From NCBI RefSeq assembly GCF_003605385.1, contig NZ_QYTV02000006.1:97225-161224 (forward strand): DNA of 64,000 nt, given 5' to 3'. The notes under the pieces were generated by a model that was not told the origin of the DNA, did not search any database, and saw only the letters and a list, made by a program, of their open reading frames with translations. Position 1 is the first letter of the stretch; each line of letters begins with the position of its first letter. The position numbers and the translations under genes were made by a program. The DNA comes from Siminovitchia acidinfaciens. GTDB taxonomy: Bacteria; Bacillota; Bacilli; Bacillales; Bacillaceae_C. Shown here in pieces: positions 8,449 to 16,800 of the stretch.

Positions 8449-9156
8449 CTATGCAATTCCCAGGTATTTTTGCATCAATGCTTTATCACTTTTTAACTCT
8501 TCCATATCTCCGTGATGAATAGTTCGGCCATCGTCAATGATATAAAAATGATCCCCAATCCCGCTTGCCATCAAAAAGTTTTGTTCGACCAGTACAATCG
8601 TCGTCGTTTCTTTCATCTGTTGGATGGATTCCATCACTTTTTCCACAATAATTGGTGCCAATCCTTTACTAGGCTCATCTATGAGCAATAGCTCATTTTC
8701 GTTCACATACGCCCTCGCAATTGCAAGCATTTGTTTTTGTCCGCCGCTTAATGTTCCGCCGAGTTTATTCCAAAATTTCTTTAAATCAGGAAACAGGTCC
8801 AATATCCAATTCAGCCGCTTTTGTGTTTCCTCATCCTCTTTTTTTATTGCCACACGCATATTTTCACCAACCGTCAAATCACCAAAAATCCCCTGGTCTT
8901 CTGGTACATAGCCGATTCCTTTATTTGCAATGACATAGGGACGTAAATTCCCGACTTCCTCATGATTGAATTTAATGCTTCCTTTGGATAACGGATTTAG
9001 CCCCATGATTGTCCGCAAAGTGGTAGTTTTTCCAGCACCATTCCTACCGAGCAGTACTGTTACTTCACCTTTTGGAACATCGAAGGTTATATCGTGTAAA
9101 ATATGATATTGCTGAATAAAAGACTCTACGTTTTCAAGCTTAAGTAAGCTGTTCAT
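8449..9156 (-). CDS. livF: Liv-type ABC transporter ATP-binding protein (LivF family)
   Basis: A 235-aa ABC ATPase with Walker A GRNGAGKT at 37-44, signature GGTLSGGQKQMLAIARA, Walker B LLLIDEPSKGLAP and the switch His region VEQNF. The phrase PSKGLAP is characteristic of LivF. I set the start at ATG 9156, which overlaps the end of livG by 17 bases and gives the normal family length; the reading frame continues upstream inside livG but that part is not homologous. Together with LivG it powers the importer. Confidence 0.9.
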   Translation of the reverse strand: MNSLLKLENVESFIQQYHILHDITFDVPKGEVTVLLGRNGAGKTTTLRTIMGLNPLSKGSIKFNHEEVGNLRPYVIANKGIGYVPEDQGIFGDLTVGENMRVAIKKEDEETQKRLNWILDLFPDLKKFWNKLGGTLSGGQKQMLAIARAYVNENELLLIDEPSKGLAPIIVEKVMESIQQMKETTTIVLVEQNFLMASGIGDHFYIIDDGRTIHHGDMEELKSDKALMQKYLGIA

Positions 9157-9907
9157 TGTACATGCCCCCCAAATAGGCAGATTGGACAGTTTCATTTGCC
9201 ACAATTTCCTTCGGTGTCCCTGTCGCCAGCAATTTACCATGAAACAGTACGAACACTTCATCAGATAAGTCCATGATCATATCCATTTTGTGTTCAATCA
9301 AAACTATTGTCCTGTTCTCTTCTTCTTTTATCTGCCTGATCACGTCAATAATCCCGGGAACTTCCTCCAACGACATGCCAGCTGTCGGTTCATCCAATAA
9401 TAAAACCTCAGTTTCGAGTGCCAGCAGCATGGCGATTTCAAGCTTTCTTTTTTCACCGTGTGCAAGATTGACAGTTTTTGAATCAGCCTTATCTTCCAGG
9501 AACACTTTCTTTAAAAGCTCATATGCTTTTTCTTCAAACTTTCTGTAATACAAATAATGCAAAAACATTTGGTACCTTACTTTGGACTGTGCCTGAACAG
9601 CTAGCCTGACGTTCTCCAAAACTGTCAGATTCGGAAAAACATTGGTTATTTGAAAAGACCTGCCAATTCCCAACCGCGTTCTATCAGCTGTGGAAAATTT
9701 TTTAATGTCGGCACCTTTTAAATAGATAGAACCGTTGGTTGGGGTCAATTGTCCGCTGATTAAGTTGAAGAATGTCGTTTTGCCTGCACCATTTGGTCCA
9801 ATGATCGAGGTGAACTTTTTTTCTTGAATTTGAACGGAAACCCGATTAACGGCCCTATGCCCCCCAAAGGCTATTGACAAGTCCTTAGTTTCCAAAATTG
9901 CTGGCAT
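9140..9907 (-). CDS. livG: Liv-type ABC transporter ATP-binding protein (LivG family)
   Basis: A 255-aa ABC ATPase. Walker A is GPNGAGKT at 37-44, Walker B is EVLLLDEPTAGMS, and the family-typical variant signature LAHGEKRKLEIA replaces LSGGQ, as is usual for LivG. The start is ATG 9907, preceded by GGGGGAGGA; the in-frame extension upstream is without homology. It is separated from the binding-protein gene by a strong hairpin, so its mRNA level may be lower than that of livJ. Confidence 0.9.
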   Translation of the reverse strand: MPAILETKDLSIAFGGHRAVNRVSVQIQEKKFTSIIGPNGAGKTTFFNLISGQLTPTNGSIYLKGADIKKFSTADRTRLGIGRSFQITNVFPNLTVLENVRLAVQAQSKVRYQMFLHYLYYRKFEEKAYELLKKVFLEDKADSKTVNLAHGEKRKLEIAMLLALETEVLLLDEPTAGMSLEEVPGIIDVIRQIKEEENRTIVLIEHKMDMIMDLSDEVFVLFHGKLLATGTPKEIVANETVQSAYLGGMYNEQLT

Positions 9908-9928
9908 TGTCCTCCCCCTTTTATTGCA

Positions 9929-9959
9929 ATCCTTGCCCTTTATATAAAAGGGCAAGGAT
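9929..9959. terminator. intercistronic hairpin between livJ and livG
   Basis: A 12-bp near-perfect inverted repeat (ATCCTTGCCCTT / AAGGGCAAGGAT) lies between the binding-protein stop and the livG ribosome binding site. No T-run follows on the minus strand, so it is more likely a 3' mRNA stabiliser or partial attenuator than a full terminator. Such structures commonly raise binding-protein levels over membrane components in ABC operons. Confidence 0.7.
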
Positions 9960-9981
9960 ATTTTGTATCATCACAAATGAA

Positions 9982-11193
9982 TTATTTATTCATAATTGGC
10001 GGTGCTGTCTCGTCAGGGGATAGCTCACGCACTAATTTCGGAACGGGATAATCGTGATCATCGCTTTCCTCCAAAGTGACCGCATATAATGTCTGTAGTG
10101 CCTGATGGTCATCCGGCCGAAATGTCATTGTCCCTTTAGGAGTTTCAAATGACATACCTTCCATGACCTCTATGAGTTTTTCCGCATGAGCATCTCCTTC
10201 TGTCAGCTTTAGAGCTTCCACAATTGCAATGGCGGCACTCATTCCACCTGGAGTAAATAAATCCGGAACAGCTCCATCGAACTTTTCTTTATGCTTATCA
10301 ACAAGCCAATCATTCACTCCATTATCTGGAAGTGTGTGATAATAAACTGTAAATCCCTCCATCCCTACTAAAGGAATCATGGTTGGAAGTGTTGCGATAT
10401 CTGCAACTCCTGTTGAGATTTTAATCCCTTTTTCTTGAACTTTCATATCATTGATTTGATTCCATGGTGTATTGGCTCCTGCCCATACCACATACAGATA
10501 ATCAGGCTTTTTATCGATGACCTTTTGGATATTGGCTGTAAAATCAGTTGCTGTCTGGTCAGCATACTCTTCATGTACAATCTCTGCCCCTAACTCTTCT
10601 GCGGCCTTTTTAAACGCCGCAATCCCTTCTCTTCCAAATGAATAATCCGGTGCCAACGTAGCAATTTTCACCCCGGGTTTTGCAATTGCAGCGGCACCAG
10701 CTACCGCATCCTGCGATGAATTACGTCCAGTCCTGAAAATGTAGTCATTGTATTCAGACCCTGTAATACTGTCAGCCACTGCCGGCTCAACAACCATGAT
10801 TCTTTCATATTCTTCAGCCAGTGGCGTCACTGCAAGCGTGTCCCCTGAACTTGATGAGCCTACTAGAAAGTCCACTTTCTTGTCTTCCAGTAAACTCAAA
10901 GCCTTTTGCCGAGCTACTTTTGGATCTGTTTCCGTATCTTCAAAAAACACTTCAAGCTTTTTCCCTGCTACTTCCATCGTTCCATCCGTAGCATATTCCA
11001 TCCCTAGTTCAAAACCTTTTTTAGTTTGGTCTCCGTAAGATTCCAGTGCACCAGTTAAAGAAGCCAAAACACCTATTTTGACCGATTCCTGTACATCCCC
11101 GCCTCCTGTTGATTCTTTCTTTCCGCATGCTGAAATAATAGAAAAAATGGATATCACGATTAATAATGAGAAGAATCTTTTTTTCATGTCCAT
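9982..11193 (-). CDS. Liv-type substrate-binding lipoprotein
   Basis: A 403-aa periplasmic-binding-protein type I (LivJ/AmiC-like, Peripla_BP_6). The N-terminus MKKRFFSLL plus a hydrophobic stretch ends in the lipobox SIISAC, so Cys near residue 23 should be lipidated and the protein anchored outside the membrane. The mature part begins KIGVLASLTGALESYGDQTKKG, which is the standard start of this family, and includes SSSSGDTLAV and the YSFGREG segment. The ATG at 11193 has GGGAGGA upstream. It is the ligand-binding component of the importer encoded by the next four genes. Its ligand is not predictable by eye; the flanking acyl-CoA ligase and hydratase genes suggest a carboxylate. Confidence 0.9.
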   Translation of the reverse strand: MDMKKRFFSLLIVISIFSIISACGKKESTGGGDVQESVKIGVLASLTGALESYGDQTKKGFELGMEYATDGTMEVAGKKLEVFFEDTETDPKVARQKALSLLEDKKVDFLVGSSSSGDTLAVTPLAEEYERIMVVEPAVADSITGSEYNDYIFRTGRNSSQDAVAGAAAIAKPGVKIATLAPDYSFGREGIAAFKKAAEELGAEIVHEEYADQTATDFTANIQKVIDKKPDYLYVVWAGANTPWNQINDMKVQEKGIKISTGVADIATLPTMIPLVGMEGFTVYYHTLPDNGVNDWLVDKHKEKFDGAVPDLFTPGGMSAAIAIVEALKLTEGDAHAEKLIEVMEGMSFETPKGTMTFRPDDHQALQTLYAVTLEESDDHDYPVPKLVRELSPDETAPPIMNK

Positions 11194-11236
11194 ATTAAAT
11201 CCTCCCTATTTTTAATCCTTAACCGTCCGGCCACGC

Positions 11237-12235
11237 TTACCCAACCCATCGAATGGCTGTTGCCGCCCAAGTATAGCCGGTACCTGCTGAAACAATGACT
11301 GCTATATCATCTTTTTTTAACAAGCCTTTTTCTTGGGCCAGATGTAAACCATAGCATGGATCCAGTGCCGACATATGGCCATGTTCATTTAAATAGACTG
11401 CTTGTTCGTCTGTTAATCCAACTTTATCAAGCAACTCTTCAAACATGGACCGTTTCGTGTGAAGCGGCAAAAGAATATTCAGGTCGCTTAGCTCTTTCCC
11501 GCTCTTTTTCAATGCCAAGTCGATCACTTTAATGAAGTTTGGAATTGAAATTGGATCAAGCCGCTCTTTCATGTTTTTAGGATCAGGTACATCAATAAAT
11601 TCCAGCTTCTTACTGACGACTTCCATACTGAATGGATTGACTGATCCGCCTCCCGGAATCAATACATCCTTGTAAAATGATCCGTCCGTTATAATGGAAG
11701 ATGAAAGAATTTCGCTTCTAGTAGCTTTTTTGGTCACCAGCGCAGCCGCACCGCCATCGGCAAAGTTGAACATGAAGCGGGATCTCGGATTCTCATAATC
11801 TACTATCATTGATTCCTTACACCCGGCAACAAGTAAAATATTCGTCAAGCTTTCATCTGAATAAAGCATGTCTCTCGCAACTTTTACAGCAATCGGGAAA
11901 CAGGAACTGACATTCATCATTTCAAACGAATAGGCGTTCGTTGTGTTCAATTCAAATTGGATTTTAGAAGAAGCAGTCCATACCTGATAGTCTTTGAAAG
12001 GACTTCCGAAATATATGATGGCGTCAATTTCTTCCGGATTGACCTTTTCCAAAATCTTCTTTGCTGCTGCAACCGCAAGGTCTGATGCATGCATATCACT
12101 CGAAGCGACCCTTTTTTCATTAATGCCGAATTTTTCTATGATAATCTGCTCGGGAATACCGGTTTGCTGTGCCAGTTCATTAGCATCAACAATTTGTTCG
12201 GGTTGATAGATGCTTGTTTCTTCAATTCCAATCAT
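11237..12235 (-). CDS. KAS III / FabH-like thiolase-superfamily enzyme
   Basis: A 332-aa protein of the 3-oxoacyl-ACP synthase III family. The nucleophilic Cys is in NVSSCFPIAVK near residue 113, and the first catalytic His is in LLPLHTKRSM near 258. Where FabH has Asn (the GN-T-S motif) this protein has His in EHGHMSALDP near 288, giving Cys-His-His instead of Cys-His-Asn. It starts with an ATGA overlap on the MaoC gene, so translation is coupled. It could condense or cleave an acyl thioester, or transfer an acyl group; its place with ligase, hydratase and reductase suggests the thiolase-like step of a chain-shortening or chain-building route. It is not the housekeeping FabH by context. Confidence 0.82.
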   Translation of the reverse strand: MIGIEETSIYQPEQIVDANELAQQTGIPEQIIIEKFGINEKRVASSDMHASDLAVAAAKKILEKVNPEEIDAIIYFGSPFKDYQVWTASSKIQFELNTTNAYSFEMMNVSSCFPIAVKVARDMLYSDESLTNILLVAGCKESMIVDYENPRSRFMFNFADGGAAALVTKKATRSEILSSSIITDGSFYKDVLIPGGGSVNPFSMEVVSKKLEFIDVPDPKNMKERLDPISIPNFIKVIDLALKKSGKELSDLNILLPLHTKRSMFEELLDKVGLTDEQAVYLNEHGHMSALDPCYGLHLAQEKGLLKKDDIAVIVSAGTGYTWAATAIRWVG

Positions 12236-12648
12236 GCTCTTATCTCCTTCTCTTTAGGAAGTTTCATGACACCTTCTCCGTCAAGGACAATACTTCCGTC
12301 CTGATTCAAACATGTTGTTCTTAAAGTGACCAATCTTCTGTTATTATTCACTTCTATAATTTCAGCTTTCGCTGTAATCGTATCGCCTATAAAGACTGGT
12401 TTCGTAAATTTCAACGTTTGCGAAACATAAACCGATCCGGGGCCAGGTAATTGCATACCCAACAGTCGTGATAAAAAACTTGCAGTTAACAGGCCGTGAC
12501 TGATTCGCTCTCCAAAAAATGTACCTTCAGCATACTGCCGATCCACATGGATCGGATTAAAATCGCCGCTTAGCCCCGCAAATTGAACAAGATCAGATTC
12601 GGTAATTGTTCTTGAAAATTGAGCTTTTTGTCCGACTCCAAAGTCCAT
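12232..12648 (-). CDS. MaoC-family (R)-specific enoyl-CoA hydratase
   Basis: A 138-aa single hot-dog domain. The hydratase-2 motif with its Asp/His pair is GDFNPIHVD near residues 29-37, followed by ISHGLLTASFLSRLLG, as in PhaJ-type (R)-specific enoyl-CoA hydratases. It starts directly after the ligase stop and overlaps the KAS III-like gene by four bases. The expected reaction is reversible hydration of a 2-enoyl-CoA to an (R)-3-hydroxyacyl-CoA, which the FabG-like enzyme at the end of the operon could then process. Confidence 0.88.
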   Translation of the reverse strand: MDFGVGQKAQFSRTITESDLVQFAGLSGDFNPIHVDRQYAEGTFFGERISHGLLTASFLSRLLGMQLPGPGSVYVSQTLKFTKPVFIGDTITAKAEIIEVNNNRRLVTLRTTCLNQDGSIVLDGEGVMKLPKEKEIRA

Positions 12649-14148
12649 TCACTTCACCCCTTGAACTTCTTTAAGCAGCTGGTTTTTATCAATTTTTCCT
12701 GTTGCATTTTTTGGTAACGCATCCATAAAAATGACTTGTTTCGGGGCTTTATAATTCGCCAGCTTCATTCTGGAATAATTAATGATTTCTGCTTCGCTGA
12801 TTGACTGATTTGTAGATACAAAGGCAATAGGAACCTCTCCCCATTTCTTATCTTCTCTTCCAATTACAGCAACTTCATTTATACACTCAAGTTCATTGAT
12901 CACTTGTTCAACTTCTAACGGATAAATGTTTTCACCGCCTGAAATGATCATTTCCTTTTTTCTGCCTGCAATCATGAAGAAACCATCTTCATCTTCAATC
13001 GCCAAATCACCGGAAAAAAGCCAGCCATCTCTAATAGTCTCGTTTGTTTCTTTTGGAAGTCCCCAATATTCCTTCATGACATTCGGTCCTTTTATAATCA
13101 ATTCACCAATTTCACCTTTTTTGACGGGTATGCCATTCTCATCGACAATGGCAACATCACAAAACATCACTGGCTTACCAATAGTCCCAGCTTTTCTTTT
13201 ATAATCTTCTTTTGATAACATAAAGACTGTGGGGGATGCTTCTGTCATACCGAAGCCTTGGCCAAAAGGCAGGCCGCGTTCTAAAAACGCATCAATCAGT
13301 TCTGTGGGACACGGTGCACCACCGCTGTAAAACCAACGCACCGATTCGAAATTGGCCGTTTCGAACAAAGAACACTTTCTGATTGAATCGTGTATGGCAG
13401 GTACTCCCATGACAATGGTCGCTTGATGATCCTCAATACAGCTGATCGTATTTTCTGCCACAAACTTTCTTGGGATAATGATTGTGCCTCCAGCCAACAG
13501 TGTTGGGAAAGCAAACAGACCGATGCCTCCAATATGGAATAAAGGCAAAAGTACCAGGGTTTTATCATATGAGGTTATATCTAGAGCAAGATGGTTATTC
13601 AGTGCGTTCCAGAACATATTTTCCTGAGTCAGTACTGCGCCTTTCGGACGTCCTGTTGTTCCTGACGTATAGCAAATGATAAACGGATCGTACTTCTTAT
13701 GTTCCATAAATTTCGTAGAAGGATCTCCGACATTGCTCAAAGAAGTATCGATGTCACTACCAAAATCGTAAGCGTTTTCAAACCTGATCAGGGCGGAAAG
13801 CTCGAAGAACTGTTCCTCCAATTCTTTTTCATAAAGGATGACCTTTGATCCGCTGTCTTTTATTTGAAAAGCCAACTCTTGAGCGGATAGTCGTATGTTT
13901 AACGGTACTGCGATAAGCCCAAGCTGAGCAATCGCAAAATAAGAGATGATGTATTCCTCCCGATTTTGCGATAAAATTGCAACCCGGTCTCCCTTTTGAA
14001 GGGAAAGTCTGTTAGACAGTATGGCGGCCATCATGTCGATTTTTCGAGAAAATTCGTGGTAGGTGAACTTTGCTTTTTCACCAATCACTGCTATCCGATT
14101 TGGATTGATTGAAGCGTGCTTATGGATCCAATAAGCAATACAACCCAC
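12649..14148 (-). CDS. AMP-forming acyl-CoA synthetase
   Basis: A 499-aa class I adenylate-forming enzyme. The P-loop YTSGTTGRPKGAVLTQ lies near 160, the A5 motif GQGFGMTEASP near 285, the A7/A8 hinge GWLFSGDLAIEDEDGFF and GRKKEMIISGGENIYP near 370-405, and the C-terminal catalytic Lys in NATGKIDK near 485. All adenylation and thioesterification motifs are intact, so CoA ligation of a carboxylic acid is expected. The start is GTG at 14148 with GGAGG seven bases upstream; the in-frame TTG six codons earlier overlaps that site. It immediately follows tetR and is the first catalytic gene of the operon, consistent with activating the substrate brought in by the Liv-type transporter. Confidence 0.88.
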   Translation of the reverse strand: MGCIAYWIHKHASINPNRIAVIGEKAKFTYHEFSRKIDMMAAILSNRLSLQKGDRVAILSQNREEYIISYFAIAQLGLIAVPLNIRLSAQELAFQIKDSGSKVILYEKELEEQFFELSALIRFENAYDFGSDIDTSLSNVGDPSTKFMEHKKYDPFIICYTSGTTGRPKGAVLTQENMFWNALNNHLALDITSYDKTLVLLPLFHIGGIGLFAFPTLLAGGTIIIPRKFVAENTISCIEDHQATIVMGVPAIHDSIRKCSLFETANFESVRWFYSGGAPCPTELIDAFLERGLPFGQGFGMTEASPTVFMLSKEDYKRKAGTIGKPVMFCDVAIVDENGIPVKKGEIGELIIKGPNVMKEYWGLPKETNETIRDGWLFSGDLAIEDEDGFFMIAGRKKEMIISGGENIYPLEVEQVINELECINEVAVIGREDKKWGEVPIAFVSTNQSISEAEIINYSRMKLANYKAPKQVIFMDALPKNATGKIDKNQLLKEVQGVK

Positions 14149-14149
14149 T

Positions 14150-14755
14150 TTAACCCCTCCTTTCAACGTCCAGCCCGTTAAAGATAATTTCTATCGTCTC
14201 CTCCAAAACATCCTTGGGGACTTCTGCGTCTTCCCAGTAAATCCAGCGCAATCCTATATAATGTCCGATTCCCATCATGCAATAGGCTACTGTTTCCGGA
14301 TTTAATGGTTTACACTCCATTTGTGCGACTGCCTCTTCCACAGCCTTGATAAAGCCGTCAGCTAATTTTTCGTAATACCAACGATATAAATTCATATCAA
14401 CGAGCACAGCCTGATGGACAATACTGTACAAGTTCCGATGTGTAATAACCCATTCAAAAAACGCTGAATAACCGGCTTTTTGCTTTTCTTTAAAAGTTGT
14501 TTTTTCATCCACTGCCTTTTTGATATGGAATCTTAGCCTGGAGCTTAACTGATAAATTAGCTCGTCATAGATCGCCTTTTTGGTGGGGAAATAATTATAA
14601 AAAGTCCCCTGGGCCACACCCGATTTTAATGTGATTTCAACAATCGATGCTTCAAAGTAACCCTTTTCCCCAAAAATCTCTTCTGCCGCGTCCAATAATT
14701 TTTGTCTGGTCTTCATTCCTTTCTTTGTTAATTGTTGCTTTGTTATTTCTGACAT
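14150..14755 (-). CDS. TetR/AcrR family transcriptional regulator
   Basis: A 201-aa regulator. The N-terminal helix-turn-helix spans about residues 14-60 (RQKLLDAAEEIFGEKGY, then VAQGTFYNYFPTKKAIYDEL), and the C-terminal half is a variable ligand domain. The start is ATG 14755 after AGAGGTGA. It is the first gene of the acyl-thioester/ABC operon and lies directly behind its promoter, so autorepression and operon control by an acyl-CoA or the imported acid is the likely logic. No clear palindromic operator was found overlapping the promoter. Confidence 0.88.
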   Translation of the reverse strand: MSEITKQQLTKKGMKTRQKLLDAAEEIFGEKGYFEASIVEITLKSGVAQGTFYNYFPTKKAIYDELIYQLSSRLRFHIKKAVDEKTTFKEKQKAGYSAFFEWVITHRNLYSIVHQAVLVDMNLYRWYYEKLADGFIKAVEEAVAQMECKPLNPETVAYCMMGIGHYIGLRWIYWEDAEVPKDVLEETIEIIFNGLDVERRG

Positions 14756-14776
14756 ATGAATCACCTCTCAGTTTTG

Positions 14777-14805
14777 ATTATACGAAATGTTAAAATAATT
14801 TACAA
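14777..14805 (-). promoter_or_regulatory. sigma-A promoter of the tetR/acyl-CoA/liv operon
   Basis: On the minus strand TTGTAA and TATAAT are separated by exactly 17 bases, with the -10 ending 21 bases before the tetR start. This is the only strong promoter seen for the ten downstream genes. Confidence 0.75.
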
Positions 14806-14821
14806 CTTTATTTTTTCGAAA

Positions 14822-14862
14822 AATAAAAAAGCTTGTACATGTATGTATGCACAAACTTTTTT
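14822..14862. terminator. terminator after the PAP2 gene
   Basis: An 11-bp stem with two G-U pairs (AGTTTGTGCAT / ATGTACAAGCT on the minus strand) is followed by TTTTTTATTTTT. It begins at the PAP2 stop codon and separates that gene from the tetR operon. The plus strand also ends in a T-run, so it may work in both directions. Confidence 0.75.
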
Positions 14863-15498
14863 TTAGTGTCTTTTTCCAAAGTATTGAAACAAGCCAATAA
14901 CAATAGAAAGCCAGCAGCAGCTTGCAAAGTAGCCCGCTATGACGTCGCTCGGATAATGCACACCTAAATAAATTCTGCTGGTCCCGATCATTACAATGAA
15001 AAAAGAGCCAGTTATAATTAACACAATACGCCCAATGCGTCCGGGAACATTGTTCCAAAGAAGATAGATAAGAATTCCATAGACCGCAAAAGCATTCATG
15101 GCATGCCCGCTTGGAAAGCTATAGCCGCCAATTTCAATCAACCGATGTAAATTTGGGCGAACCCGATGAAAGGATAATTTTAAAAGCTCATTTATAATAG
15201 GTGTTCCCAATAAAACAATACCGAACAACAACAGTTTGAATCGATGTTTAAAAATATATAACAAGACAAATGAAACCAGGACAAAAATTAGCATGACGAT
15301 CGGAAATGATCCAATGAATGTGAAGAATTTCATGATGTTCGTCAAGAGCGGCGACTCCAAACCCTGAATAAGATGGATGATGGATTGGTCAAACGTTTCT
15401 ACTTTTTTGCCCTTAACCAAAATTACCATCATGTAGAACAACAAAAAAGAAATTAAAGCAATTATTAAGGTTTTTGTATGATGACTTTCATTTACCAT
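14863..15498 (-). CDS. PAP2-family membrane phosphatase
   Basis: A 211-aa membrane protein with about six hydrophobic helices and the three PAP2 phosphatase motifs: KLSFHRVRP near 109, PSGHAMNA near 130, and SRIYLGVHYPSDV near 178. It is likely an undecaprenyl-pyrophosphate or lipid phosphate phosphatase facing the outside of the membrane. The ATG follows AAGGAGA. It is a single gene, ended by its own terminator, with no functional link to the next operon. Confidence 0.87.
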   Translation of the reverse strand: MVNESHHTKTLIIALISFLLFYMMVILVKGKKVETFDQSIIHLIQGLESPLLTNIMKFFTFIGSFPIVMLIFVLVSFVLLYIFKHRFKLLLFGIVLLGTPIINELLKLSFHRVRPNLHRLIEIGGYSFPSGHAMNAFAVYGILIYLLWNNVPGRIGRIVLIITGSFFIVMIGTSRIYLGVHYPSDVIAGYFASCCWLSIVIGLFQYFGKRH

Positions 15499-15806
15499 TT
15501 TGAATCTCCTTAGTCATTTCCTAATTATTCCAAGATGAATTACTGTCCAGCATATCTATTATATAAATATTGACGAAAAGCTGCTTACTTATGAACCTAT
15601 TCGGAGAAATAACCCAGCTTTCAATTCATCAGGATTTACACTAGATTGAATTCATGATAATGGATTATAATTGTGAGAGTATCAATAATTACATATCTTT
15701 TTATTATCTCATTGTCTTCGTTTGAATGGAATCCAGGACTTTATTAGTTAATATTCCTGGCGTTTTTATTTTTAAAAAGTGAATATAAGAGAATAGAGGG
15801 ATTTTG
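15499..15806. other. intergenic region between PAP2 and EamA genes
   Basis: About 308 bases without a gene between two divergent transcription units. It must hold promoters in both directions. I see a TATAAT at 15666-15671 facing the EamA gene without a convincing -35, and a hairpin with a T-run at 15733-15772 in the EamA leader, listed separately. No known riboswitch signature was recognised. Confidence 0.5.
15733..15772 (+). terminator. terminator-like hairpin in the EamA gene leader
   Basis: Plus-strand stem CCAGGA / TCCTGG with a 16-base loop, followed by CGTTTTTATTTTT. No plus-strand gene ends upstream, so it lies in the 5' leader of the EamA gene and could act as an attenuator. The short stem makes this tentative. 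Confidence 0.4.
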
Positions 15807-16709
15807 GTGGACAGGAAAGTACTTATAGCCTTCAGTATGACTGTGTTTATATGGGGATCGGCTTTTCCCGGGATAAAAGTGGGACTTCAGTCCTTCAGTC
15901 CGGAGCACCTTGCTTTGTTAAGGCTTTTAATTGCGTCTGCGGCACTCCTAGTATTTGCAGCGTTTAAAGGGATTAAATTTCCGGATGTAAGAGACATTCC
16001 TGTCATTTTGCTGCTTGGATTTTTAGGTTTTACTGTATACCACGCAGGCTTAAGCTTTGGAGAGCAAACGGTCAGTGCCGGGGTTTCAAGCCTTTTAGTA
16101 TCTACCACACCGATTTTTGCCGCTATATTGGGAACAGCTTTTCTAAAAGAGAGACTGTCAAAAATTGGCTGGTTGGGTTCATTTATTGCTTTCTTTGGAG
16201 TGGCTTTAATTTCCGTAGGTACAGGTAATTCTTTCACTGCCGTCTCCTTCGGTATTATATGGATTTTAATCGCAGCATTAGGTGAAAGCTTCTTTTTCGT
16301 CTTCGAAACAAACTATATTAAGAAATATGGATTTATTAATTTTAATATTTACACAATTTTAGCGGGGACTGTGTTTATGCTGTTCTTTCTTCCAGGTTTG
16401 GGGACGGAACTTGCAAGTGCATCGACTGCTTCTACGCTGACAGTGATCTATTTAGGCCTCATACCGACAATACTGCCTTACTTTGCAATAGCCTACGTTA
16501 TTTCGAAGGCCGGAGCTGCCAAAGCGACGAGCTCACTTTACCTTACACCTGCAGCAGCCCTTTTGATTTCATGGTTATGGCTCGGAGAGATACCGACTTT
16601 ACTAGCACTCATAGGTGGAGCTTTAACATTAATTGGTGTTGGTTTATCAGCGGTTAAAGGTCCAAAACCCGATCAGGAATCAGTTGAACCGGCAAAAAAG
16701 GCTACTTGA
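15807..16709 (+). CDS. EamA/DMT-superfamily transporter
   Basis: About 300 aa with ten predicted membrane helices arranged as two EamA halves (roughly residues 7-138 and 150-285). Typical segments are FIWGSAFPGIKVGL at the N-terminus, SSLLVSTTPIFAAILGTAFLKERL closing the first half and YLTPAAALLISWLWLGE closing the second. Members export metabolites or amino acids. The start is GTG 15807 (AGAGGG six bases upstream) or TTG 15804. It stands alone; the substrate is unknown. Confidence 0.87.
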   Translation: MDRKVLIAFSMTVFIWGSAFPGIKVGLQSFSPEHLALLRLLIASAALLVFAAFKGIKFPDVRDIPVILLLGFLGFTVYHAGLSFGEQTVSAGVSSLLVSTTPIFAAILGTAFLKERLSKIGWLGSFIAFFGVALISVGTGNSFTAVSFGIIWILIAALGESFFFVFETNYIKKYGFINFNIYTILAGTVFMLFFLPGLGTELASASTASTLTVIYLGLIPTILPYFAIAYVISKAGAAKATSSLYLTPAAALLISWLWLGEIPTLLALIGGALTLIGVGLSAVKGPKPDQESVEPAKKAT

Positions 16710-16800
16710 TAAAATAACAGGTAGAGGAAAATCTGCATCCTTCCAGAGCATTCATTTATGTTTAGTCTATAACAAGATAATAGTTTAACTGAGGTGACCC

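Noticed and set aside
6551-11193. Calling the transporter a housekeeping branched-chain amino acid importer
   Set aside because: Family membership is clear, but it is embedded in an acyl-CoA operon under a TetR regulator, so the substrate is probably different.
5585-14148. Resemblance of the enzyme set (thiolase-like, alpha/beta hydrolase, AMP-ligase, SDR) to the OleABCD olefin/beta-lactone cluster
   Set aside because: The hydrolase has a Ser nucleophile where OleB uses Asp, the SDR is a classical short FabG type rather than the extended OleD type, and an importer and MaoC hydratase are interleaved.
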